Below are positions 18,016 to 25,278 of a stretch of 48,720 nucleotides of DNA, piece by piece. Source of the stretch: Lachnospiraceae bacterium (GTDB taxonomy: Bacteria > Bacillota > Clostridia > Lachnospirales > Lachnospiraceae); assembly GCA_022791815.1 (NCBI GenBank), contig JAAVZU010000064.1, positions 1-48,720 of the forward strand. The letters run 5' to 3'. Both the position numbers and the translations under genes were made by a program. How positions within the stretch are numbered: position 1 is the stretch's first letter; every line of letters begins with the position of its first letter. The notes beneath the pieces are model-generated. The model was not told the DNA's origin and made no database searches. It saw only the letters and a list, made by a program, of their open reading frames with translations.

Positions 18016-19077
18016 ATGAGTGAAAACAAAACTAATATTTCTCCAGAAAAGAAGGGAAGAAATAAGAAAAAAGGTGCAATAGCGATTGTCCTTGTTATGG
18101 CTCTGGTTATTGGTGGAACATTGGCTTATCTGGGAACAAGATCCAATGATAAAGAGAATGTCTTTGAAGGAAGTAAGGATATAAGTCTTACCTTAACAGA
18201 ACCAAAATGGGATGATACAAAAGACAATGAAGCAGTACCAGAGAAAGAACGTGCAAAAGAGTATACTCCAGGTGGTATATATTTAAAAAATCCAAAATTA
18301 TATAATTCTTCGGAGGATACAAATGCTACGGAATGGGTTGCTATGAAAATAAGTTTTCAATTGGAAGATTTAGAAAAGATGAAAAATGATGCAGGTGAAG
18401 AGATTGCTAGAACTCCTTATAGCGATACAACAAAAAAATTAATTCAACCTATAGATAAAGACAAGATTGTCTTGAAGGATGCAACATGGGAAGAGATAGG
18501 AAAACTTATAAATATACAGATTGCTAATACTGGAGCAGACAAGGATACAATCCCATATAAAACAGAATTTAATGCTGATTGGACTTTGATTTGTACTTCA
18601 GAGGATGTAGATGCTAGTGGTAAATTACCAGCTAACTTTACTTATGGAAACAAGACTAGTATAGAATCTGATGCAACATGGGCTATTTTCATATTTAAAA
18701 AGACTATCTCTAATAATACTGATAAGGATAATATAACTGATGCTAATAAGGATACATTTGATACTTGGGCTGTGAACAATAATGGTGTTACAACATCTTT
18801 GTTTGATAGAATACAGGTTTTACCTCAAAACACTATTATTGGTAATGGTTATAAGAAAGCCAATCCTAATCAGACAGACAAAGATACCTATCCAGAAGTA
18901 AATGTATATTTGCCAAAGTTTGAGATTAAAGTAGAAGGTGCAGCAATTAAAAATGAGATTAGAGGAACTGATACAAATTTAATAAGTGAACTTACAAGTC
19001 TTGATTCAGTAGATGCAAATAGTGTAAAGAAGGAATTAATGGGATTATTTGGTGTTGATACCTCAAATTTAGGTTAA
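18016..19077 (+). CDS. SipW-dependent TasA/camelysin-family protein, paralogue 4
   Basis: 353 residues, beginning 17 bases after paralogue 3. The N-terminal tail NISPEKKG matches its neighbour, and the GTLA-Y box predicts cleavage after Ala37. It carries KENVFEGSKDISLTLTEPKW, ERAKEYTPGGIYLKNPKLYN, ATEWVAMKISFQ, TSLFDRIQVLPQ, LPKFEIKVEGAAIKNEI and a VKKELMGLFG C-terminal helix. It is the longest of the tandem set because of a larger insert (about 125-230). It is the last gene of the first transcription unit, because a hairpin and a new promoter follow. Confidence 0.82.
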   Translation: MSENKTNISPEKKGRNKKKGAIAIVLVMALVIGGTLAYLGTRSNDKENVFEGSKDISLTLTEPKWDDTKDNEAVPEKERAKEYTPGGIYLKNPKLYNSSEDTNATEWVAMKISFQLEDLEKMKNDAGEEIARTPYSDTTKKLIQPIDKDKIVLKDATWEEIGKLINIQIANTGADKDTIPYKTEFNADWTLICTSEDVDASGKLPANFTYGNKTSIESDATWAIFIFKKTISNNTDKDNITDANKDTFDTWAVNNNGVTTSLFDRIQVLPQNTIIGNGYKKANPNQTDKDTYPEVNVYLPKFEIKVEGAAIKNEIRGTDTNLISELTSLDSVDANSVKKELMGLFGVDTSNLG

Positions 19078-19171
19078 ATTAAGAACTAAGTATACTTACA
19101 TAATAGAAAGAATCAATAAAATTGACAGTAACGAAGCAGATGTTTATTAAAATATTTAACAGGTAATATAG

Positions 19172-19235
19172 GTGCCACCCCTTCTTAACAAATGTAGATA
19201 ACATTCCATAAGGAGTGGAGTGGTACTTTTATTAC
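19172..19235 (+). terminator. Imperfect terminator within the sipW locus
   Basis: GTGCCAC (19172-19178) pairs with GTGGTAC (19220-19226, one G-U), with further CCTT/AAGG pairing inside, followed by TTTTATT. The stem is interrupted, so read-through is likely. The rest of 19078-19379 holds the next promoter and leader but no gene. Confidence 0.5.
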
Positions 19236-19239
19236 CATA

Positions 19240-19268
19240 TTGAAATGCAGATTGAAAACAGGTATAAT
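19240..19268 (+). promoter_or_regulatory. Internal SigA-type promoter in the sipW locus
   Basis: TTGAAA at 19240-19245 and a perfect TATAAT at 19263-19268 have a 17-base spacer. It would start a separate transcript covering the next secreted protein and the wall-anchored protein. Confidence 0.78.
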
Positions 19269-19379
19269 ATACAAGTATTTATTTTGGGCTGGTACTAGTT
19301 ACTAGCAGAGGTATTAGAATTACGAATATATGGAATTTTAAAGACAAACCAGATTGAAAGAAACGGGGGAGGTGATACC

Positions 19380-20291
19380 ATGACAGTAGAAAAGAATAGA
19401 AAAAAGAGGATAATTCTTGTTATCCTGGCAATTGTCATGGTTTGTTGCCTGATTATAATAGGAACCCTTGCTTGGTTACGGTACAGAACCGATGAGGCAA
19501 TTAACATCTTTACACTGGGTGAAGGTGTAAAGATAAACTTAGAAGAGAAAAAATATGACACAGAGGAAAATAAAAAAAGAAGAGAAGAATTTACTCCAGG
19601 GATGATGTTAGATAAAGACCCTACAGTTTATATACAAGATGTTGAGATGGACGAATATATCGCAGTTGTTGTGCGTTACTATATAGAAGAAGTTGATTAT
19701 GATACGAAGGAAATTACATTAAAAGAAGTAAATTATAATAAATTTAAAGAATATGCCACAATATATTCCTTTCAGAAAGTTAAAGGAGGAGGAGTGGTTA
19801 CAGGAAGCGTGATAAGTTCAGAAGAGGAAAAGTTGTATGATCTTGGTGATGGAATTCGGAATGGCTGGGTGCATGATCCAGATTATCGGATTTTTTATTA
19901 TGGTTCAGCAAAAGGAACTTCTAATAACACCGCTGTAACTATAGATGATGCTATAGATGATGTTGTTTTTACATCAGTAACCTCAGGAGCTGCTATTACA
20001 CTTTTTGATAAAGTGAAAGTAAGTAAGGCTTATGATAGATATAATAAGGATTTTAATGAGGAAAAATACCGATATAAAATTACAGAAAAATTTACCATGG
20101 AAGATCGTATAGTGGTTGAGGATACTACAAAAACCAAAACCATTGAGGTGAATAAGACAAAGGGACAGCTAAAAGGATTTCATATTAATATCTGTGCCTT
20201 TGCAGTACAAGGGAATGTTAGTTCAGCAGAAGGAAAAAAGGCTTTAAATGGTTTAATAGAGGAACATATTGGTGTTTCTACACCAGAGTAA
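19380..20291 (+). CDS. SipW-dependent TasA/camelysin-family protein, paralogue 5
   Basis: 303 residues behind GGGGGAGG. The signal ends GTLA-W (cleavage after Ala31), followed by INIFTLGEGVKINLEEKKYD, a DKDPTVYIQD block in place of KNPxLxN, EYIAVVVRYY, ITLFDKVKVSK, LKGFHINICAFAVQG and a C-terminal ALNGLIEEHIG helix. It is more diverged than paralogues 1-4 in every shared block, and Tyr replaces Trp in the EWV motif. Co-transcription with the wall-anchored protein 20 bases downstream suggests that it may be the subunit contacting the anchor (inference). Confidence 0.78.
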   Translation: MTVEKNRKKRIILVILAIVMVCCLIIIGTLAWLRYRTDEAINIFTLGEGVKINLEEKKYDTEENKKRREEFTPGMMLDKDPTVYIQDVEMDEYIAVVVRYYIEEVDYDTKEITLKEVNYNKFKEYATIYSFQKVKGGGVVTGSVISSEEEKLYDLGDGIRNGWVHDPDYRIFYYGSAKGTSNNTAVTIDDAIDDVVFTSVTSGAAITLFDKVKVSKAYDRYNKDFNEEKYRYKITEKFTMEDRIVVEDTTKTKTIEVNKTKGQLKGFHINICAFAVQGNVSSAEGKKALNGLIEEHIGVSTPE

Positions 20292-20311
20292 AGTGATAGG
20301 AGGTGGTTTTT

Positions 20312-22054
20312 ATGGCGAAAAGAGCAAAAAAGAGAAAAGGAAAAATATTTATATTTTTGTCTATTCTTATTTTTAGTGCCATTGGAATCACCATTGCTTA
20401 TGCGGCAAACAATGCGATAAATACAGCTACAAATGTGGTTACTATTGGTAATGTGAAAATTGCTCTCCATAATCAAGATGATGAAGAGGTAAATCTTTAT
20501 AGTAAAGATCCAAATTTTAATCATAGAAATATAATGCCTGGTGAGCAAATTGAAAAGTTTGTCAGTGTAGAGAATGTTGGAGATTATCCTGCATACATCC
20601 GAATGAAGGTAAAAAGAGAATGGTTGAATAATGATAGTGAACCTCAATTCCAATTTAAGGCAGAAGCCATTGAACCTTCTGTGGAAGACGGATGGAGTAT
20701 TGGAAAATCGGAAGATAGTGATTATGTGTATTATTATTATCAAAAAGTGGTAACCCCAAGTGCCATAATTCCTTTTATGAAAAGTTTTTGTGTATCTCCT
20801 GGTGCAATAGTACAAGATAATATTGATAAAAATCCAAATGCTGAAGGAAAGATTACCGTAGTAGCAGAAGCAGTTCAATCAGATTATTATACACCTACTA
20901 AAAATGGCAATACGATTATTAATTGGGAACAAGGTGCGGAATTTGGCAAAGACTTTAAGAATGATATTCCGAATCCTTCTGTAGCTACTCAATCAGCAGT
21001 TACCCAGAGTGCAGTGGAATTTGTAGGAAATAGTGGTGATTTCGTTTCGTTTAAAGATGGTACAGACTTATTTTTAAATGTAAAAGGGTTGATGCCAGGT
21101 CAAACAGTAGAACAAATTATTTCTATTAAGAATATTTATGACAATCCAGTAAAAGTATATTTATATGCAAAAATTCCAGATGATAATGGCAATATGGCAG
21201 TTGCCAGAAGTAATACCGAATGGGAATTATTAAAAGAACTTATATTGTCTATTCACTCCATTGACTCATCAGGAGAAAAAAGAGAGATTTATAAAGGAGC
21301 ACTTTTTGAAAATGATTCTTCTAAGGATATGTTATCTAAAGAAAAAGCAGTATGTCTTGGAACTTTTCTAAAAGGAAAGAGTTATCAGCTAGTTGCATCA
21401 GTTACTCTGCCAGGAAGTTGGAGTCACTCCTATTGTCAGACTAAAGTAGACTGGGTATTTGTTACTGAGGAGATGTTGAAACCTTCAACACCAACACCAC
21501 CTCCAGCATCACCTTCAAAACCGCTTCCTGTTCCAACTAGTTCTGCTCCAACTATAGTACCAGAAGAACCTACCCAGGAGCCGCCTACAACTTTGCCAGA
21601 AGAAACTTTGGAGCCAACATCGAAGCCACAGGTAGAGGTAACAGATAAACCTCTTGATATAGGTGAACCAGAAGATACTCCAGAACCTTCTATGACACCA
21701 AGACCTACAAATTCTCCACCTCCAATTACTCCAACACCAACGGATTTTGAACTTGGTGGAGATGATAATCCTATGGCAAAACCTAGTATTGAACCAAGAC
21801 CAAGTAAGACACCAAAGCCAGTAACTACAAAGACACCAAAGAAGACAAAAAAACCAGAAACTCCAAATGAAACCAAAAATCCAGAAGAGTCAGTAGGTGG
21901 TGATGTTCCTAAAATAGATGTAACACCAGATTTGCCAGAGGAATCTGCCACAAAGACAGGAGACGATACACCTATTTTCTTTTGGGGAGTTGTTTGTTTT
22001 GTATCATTATTGGGAATTTTGTATAATGGTATTATTTTAGGAAAGAGAAAATAG
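20312..22054 (+). CDS. Wall-anchored two-domain TasA-like protein with Pro/Thr stalk
   Basis: 580 residues from ATG 20312 (TAGGAGG at 20297-20303; an in-frame GTG at 20303 overlaps that site). A basic N-terminus and helix ending ITIA-YAA form a SipW-type signal, followed by TNVVTIGNVKIAL. Two similar beta domains follow: one has MPGEQIEKFVSVENVGDYPAYIRMKV, the other MPGQTVEQIISIKNIYDNPVKVYLYAKI (cited in pieces shorter than the motif length: MPGEQIEKF and MPGQTVEQI). A Pro/Thr-rich stalk (about 395-540) with PTPPP and SKTPKP repeats leads to ATKTGDD, a hydrophobic helix and a GKRK tail, which is a sortase sorting signal with a non-canonical pentapeptide. This is the likely anchor of the locus. 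A terminator follows. Confidence 0.82.
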   Translation: MAKRAKKRKGKIFIFLSILIFSAIGITIAYAANNAINTATNVVTIGNVKIALHNQDDEEVNLYSKDPNFNHRNIMPGEQIEKFVSVENVGDYPAYIRMKVKREWLNNDSEPQFQFKAEAIEPSVEDGWSIGKSEDSDYVYYYYQKVVTPSAIIPFMKSFCVSPGAIVQDNIDKNPNAEGKITVVAEAVQSDYYTPTKNGNTIINWEQGAEFGKDFKNDIPNPSVATQSAVTQSAVEFVGNSGDFVSFKDGTDLFLNVKGLMPGQTVEQIISIKNIYDNPVKVYLYAKIPDDNGNMAVARSNTEWELLKELILSIHSIDSSGEKREIYKGALFENDSSKDMLSKEKAVCLGTFLKGKSYQLVASVTLPGSWSHSYCQTKVDWVFVTEEMLKPSTPTPPPASPSKPLPVPTSSAPTIVPEEPTQEPPTTLPEETLEPTSKPQVEVTDKPLDIGEPEDTPEPSMTPRPTNSPPPITPTPTDFELGGDDNPMAKPSIEPRPSKTPKPVTTKTPKKTKKPETPNETKNPEESVGGDVPKIDVTPDLPEESATKTGDDTPIFFWGVVCFVSLLGILYNGIILGKRK

Positions 22055-22059
22055 TAATG

Positions 22060-22100
22060 AAAACAGACATGACTTTCTTTGGGAAGCTTGTCTGTTTTTT
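22060..22100 (+). terminator. Terminator after the wall-anchored protein gene
   Basis: A 10-bp stem (22060-22069 with 22089-22098) with extra inner CTTTC/GGAAG pairing and a run of six T. The following 22101-22347 is AT-rich and holds no gene; GTTACAGTTCAG at 22101 belongs to a short motif family seen elsewhere in the window. Confidence 0.88.
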
Positions 22101-22347
22101 GTTACAGTTCAGCTATGCAAAAGTATATGCTTAACACCATTCATGAATATTTTGCCAGCCAATTTATAATATTTTTAAATATAGTGTATATTCTGGCAAA
22201 ATATAAACGACATGGTTGGACTGTTACGTTTTTGTGAAAGAATATAATAATTAATAGAAGTTTATAGGAAATTTTGATATAATAAATATAAATTGCGAAT
22301 AATGGAGGGGTATAAGGTTTTTTATTTGGAAGAGGGAGGAAAACAGC

Positions 22348-22675
22348 ATGGCAGATACAGTAGCAATAGGAATCCAGGATTTTGAAAAAATACGTAGCAG
22401 ACCTCCTTTTTTGGAGCGTGTCATTATGACAGGAATTACAAGAGTAAGTAAGGAGGCTATATTCTCCGATATGGAAAGAGGATAATGCATTTATTATAGA
22501 ATTTAAAATTTTTAATCAAAACAGTGAAAAAAAGCTTTCTGATACGGTAGCATCTGCCCTTGCACAGATTGAAGAGAAGAAGTATGATCAAGTTCTTGTG
22601 GAAAAAGGTATTGCGAAAGAGAAAATCCGAAAATATGGTTTTGCATTTAAGGGAAAGGAAGTATTGATTGGATGA
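22348..22675 (+). pseudogene. Remnant of an AAA-ATPase/PD-(D/E)XK nuclease-type protein
   Basis: An intact ribosome site and start give MADTVAIGIQDFEKIR, the usual N-terminus of the large Lachnospiraceae AAA-ATPase family (Pfam AAA-ATPase_like plus PDDEXK_9). The sequence then jumps directly to ERVIMTGITRVSKEAIFSDM, which normally lies about 200 residues further in and past the Walker motifs, and ends at a stop at 22483-22485. In another frame it resumes with NAFIIEFKIFNQNSEKKLSD (the nuclease E-x-K strand) and the normal C-terminus to TGA 22673-22675. At least two internal deletions and a frame change make it non-functional. Confidence 0.8.
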
Positions 22676-22715
22676 TACAATACTGTTAATTTAGCACAAA
22701 AATTAAAAAAGAAAC

Positions 22716-22744
22716 TTGAGTTTCACAATCACCTATGAGATAAT
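22716..22744 (+). promoter_or_regulatory. SigA-type promoter for the sortase gene
   Basis: TTGAGT at 22716-22721 and GATAAT at 22739-22744 have a 17-base spacer and an extended TGA element. The start near 22751 leaves a very short leader of about 18 bases. Confidence 0.65.
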
Positions 22745-22768
22745 AAAAAAGGGAAAGGAATATGTAAG

Positions 22769-23545
22769 ATGAAAAGAAAAATACGTATTATAATATTAAT
22801 CAGTTGTGTTGTGATTTGTTTGTTTTCAATATATAAACTTATTATGATTCAAATGAATTATAAAAAAGGAGAACAACTTTATGATAATATTAAGCAACAG
22901 GTAGTCACTACAAAAACACCAACAGAGACGATGATGCCAGAAGCTAGCGAAGAGGCAAAAGAACGACAAACCGTTTTAAATATTTCTGTGGATTTTAAAG
23001 CATTGAAAAAAACGAATCCAGATATTTTTGGATGGCTTTATCTGCCTTATGGATCTATTAGTTACCCCCTTTTGCAAGGAGAAAATAATGATACCTATCT
23101 GCATCAGGCATACGATAAAACCCCTAATAATTTTGGCAGTATTTTTATAGACTATCGGAATACGAATAACCTAACTGATAAACATACCATTATTTATGGA
23201 CATAACATGAAAAATGGATCTATGTTTGGAACATTAAAGAAATTTTGTGATGAAAATTTTTACAAAAAGAATAAGTATTTTTTTATACTTACTCCAAAGG
23301 TAATATATACTTATAAGGTGTTTTCTTACCATGTAGCAGATGCTAAGGGACGGGTGTATAATGTGGTTTATAAGGATGATAAGGAGTATCAGGATTTTAT
23401 AGATTTAGCCAAGCAAAGTTCATATCTGGATACAGGGGTTAAGGTATCTACAGAGAATAGGACCATTACGCTGTCTACCTGTACTTCTTCAGATGATAAG
23501 CGTTTTGTTGTACATGCAAAATTAGTGGAAGAATATAAAAAGTAA
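22769..23545 (+). CDS. srtB: Class B sortase
   Basis: 258-residue membrane transpeptidase that should link the sorting-signal protein upstream to the cell wall. An N-terminal helix (about 6-28) anchors it. The catalytic triad is visible as His145 (IIYGHNM), Cys238 (TLSTC) and Arg245 (DDKRFVVHA). IFGWLYLPYGSISYPL and NFGSIFIDYRN are typical of class B rather than A or C. The nearest candidate substrate is the ATKTGDD-bearing protein encoded 0.7 kb upstream, separated by a terminator and a pseudogene. A strong terminator follows. Confidence 0.92.
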   Translation: MKRKIRIIILISCVVICLFSIYKLIMIQMNYKKGEQLYDNIKQQVVTTKTPTETMMPEASEEAKERQTVLNISVDFKALKKTNPDIFGWLYLPYGSISYPLLQGENNDTYLHQAYDKTPNNFGSIFIDYRNTNNLTDKHTIIYGHNMKNGSMFGTLKKFCDENFYKKNKYFFILTPKVIYTYKVFSYHVADAKGRVYNVVYKDDKEYQDFIDLAKQSSYLDTGVKVSTENRTITLSTCTSSDDKRFVVHAKLVEEYKK

Positions 23546-23554
23546 TAAAGAAAG

Positions 23555-23588
23555 ATATACCAGATTTTAAATCTGGTATATTTTTTTT
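23555..23588 (+). terminator. Terminator after the sortase gene
   Basis: A near-perfect palindrome (23555-23567 with 23569-23581) followed by eight T. Confidence 0.93.
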
Positions 23589-23604
23589 GATGTTTTCATA
23601 AAAT
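23576..23604 (+). promoter_or_regulatory. SigE-like sporulation promoter for spoIVA
   Basis: GTATATT at 23576-23582 and CATAAAAT at 23597-23604 have a 14-base spacer. Against the SigE consensus (KMATATT, CATACAMT) this matches 6 of 7 and 7 of 8. The -35 sits in the right arm of the sortase terminator. SigE control of spoIVA is established in Bacillus subtilis. Confidence 0.65.
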
Positions 23605-23655
23605 ACATTAGAGACCACTATGTAGTAACGGTAAATCGACTATAAGGAGGCAGTT

Positions 23656-25134
23656 ATGCAAGAACAGTTTCAAATCTACAAAGATATACAAGCAAGGACA
23701 AAGGGAGAGATTTATATAGGGGTGGTAGGTCCGGTACGAACAGGGAAATCTACTTTGATTAAACGTTTCATGGATTTGCTGGTAATTCCGGGCATTGAAG
23801 ATGTACATAGCAGGGAAAGAGCCATTGACGAGCTGCCCCAATCCGCCACTGGAAAAACAATTATGACAACTGAACCGAAATTTATTCCTAAAGAGGCGGC
23901 AGAGATTGCTATTTCTGGGGATACGAAGGTAAAAATCCGCCTGATTGACTGTGTGGGGTATATGGTAGAGGGAGCAAGCGGCCACATGGAAAATGATGTG
24001 GAACGTATGGTAAAAACACCTTGGTATGATCATGAAATTCCTTTTAGTGAGGCAGCTAAAGTAGGCACTCAGAAAGTAATTAATGAACATGCAACCATTG
24101 GATTCGTGGTAACTACAGATGGAAGTTTTGGAGAATTGCCAAGAAACGCCTATGAAGCACCAGAAGAAAAAACAATATCAGAACTAAAAGCCATTGGAAA
24201 ACCGTTTGTTGTGCTGTTAAACAGCACACATCCTTATAGTGAGGAAACTACACGGCTGGCAAAGCGTATGGAGGAACAATATCAGGTGCTTGTCATGCCA
24301 GTAAATTGTGAGCAGCTTCGCAGGGAGGATATTACACAGATCATGGAGCGGATTCTGTCGGTATTTCCGATTAGCCAGATTCATTTCTTTACTCCAAAAT
24401 GGGTGGAAATGTTGTCTGGTGAACATCCTCTAAAGCAGGAACTTTTAGGATCTGTGCGTGAGGTATTTTCCAAATTGGAGCTTATGCGGGACGCCATTCC
24501 AGATAATTTGCAGGTAGAAAATATGTATATCCGTAAATTAAAATTAGATCAGATAGATATGGAAAAAGGAATTGTACGCATACAAATAGATATGGAAGAG
24601 TCCTATTATTACCAGATACTAAGTGAAATGATTGGCGTAGAGATCCGCAGTGAGTATCAGCTTATGGAAACTCTCAGGGAACTTGCCGACAAACGGGAAG
24701 AATATGAGAAACTGTCGGTTGCAGGTTCAGAAGTACGGCAGAAAGGATATGGCGTGGTTACACCGACTATAGGGGAAATTTCGGTAGATGAACCAGAAAT
24801 TATACGCCATGGAAGTAAATATGGAGTAAAAATTAAGGCTGTAGCACCATCCATTCACCTGATTAAAGCAAATATTGAAACGGAAATTGCACCAATCGTT
24901 GGAAGTGAAGAGCAGGCAAAGGATTTAATCTCTTATATTAAGGAGAATGCCAATGACAACCCATCTGGAATATGGTCTACTAATATTTTTGGCAAGTCTA
25001 TAGGACAATTAGTGGAAGAGGGAATTCAAAATAAGGTTGGAAAATTAACAGATGAAAGCCAGATTAAATTGCAGGATACTATCCAAAAAGTGGTAAATGA
25101 CAGTAATGGTGGTCTGGTTTGTATTATTATATAA
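23656..25134 (+). CDS. spoIVA: Stage IV sporulation protein A, spore-coat ATPase
   Basis: 492 residues, the same length as the Bacillus protein. SpoIVA coats the forespore surface in the mother cell, hydrolyses ATP and polymerises into the platform on which the coat is built. The N-terminal ATPase domain has Walker A GPVRTGKST (25-33), followed by the conserved ATGKTIMTTEPKFIP and LIDCVGYMVEGASGH segments. The middle and C-terminal regions (MIGVEIRSEYQLM, GIWSTNIFGKSIGQLVEEG) are also family-typical. AAGGAGG precedes the ATG. Transcription probably comes from the SigE-like promoter about 50 bases upstream. Confidence 0.97.
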   Translation: MQEQFQIYKDIQARTKGEIYIGVVGPVRTGKSTLIKRFMDLLVIPGIEDVHSRERAIDELPQSATGKTIMTTEPKFIPKEAAEIAISGDTKVKIRLIDCVGYMVEGASGHMENDVERMVKTPWYDHEIPFSEAAKVGTQKVINEHATIGFVVTTDGSFGELPRNAYEAPEEKTISELKAIGKPFVVLLNSTHPYSEETTRLAKRMEEQYQVLVMPVNCEQLRREDITQIMERILSVFPISQIHFFTPKWVEMLSGEHPLKQELLGSVREVFSKLELMRDAIPDNLQVENMYIRKLKLDQIDMEKGIVRIQIDMEESYYYQILSEMIGVEIRSEYQLMETLRELADKREEYEKLSVAGSEVRQKGYGVVTPTIGEISVDEPEIIRHGSKYGVKIKAVAPSIHLIKANIETEIAPIVGSEEQAKDLISYIKENANDNPSGIWSTNIFGKSIGQLVEEGIQNKVGKLTDESQIKLQDTIQKVVNDSNGGLVCIII

Positions 25135-25188
25135 GCTTATGTATAAAAGCAGTCTTTTATATACCAAAAGATTACAAATAAACATTTA

Positions 25189-25217
25189 TTGACAAGGTTC
25201 TACAGAATTGTTATAAT
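25189..25217 (+). promoter_or_regulatory. Consensus SigA promoter for the NlpC/P60 gene
   Basis: TTGACA at 25189-25194, a 17-base spacer and TATAAT at 25212-25217: a perfect consensus promoter, the strongest in the window. Confidence 0.85.
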
Positions 25218-25278
25218 AAATCATGTTTTGAAAAAATTGCGGAAGATAACACATATGCCAACTTTAAGGAGGTAACAT

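Noticed and set aside
19172-19235. T-box-like appearance of the GTGCCAC...GTGGTAC hairpin
   Set aside because: No stem I specifier region or full T-box sequence, and no aminoacyl or amino-acid gene downstream.
21436-21951. A 171-codon minus-strand frame rich in Gly, Ser and Val
   Set aside because: It is the mirror of the Pro/Thr-rich stalk of the anchor protein and has no start signals.
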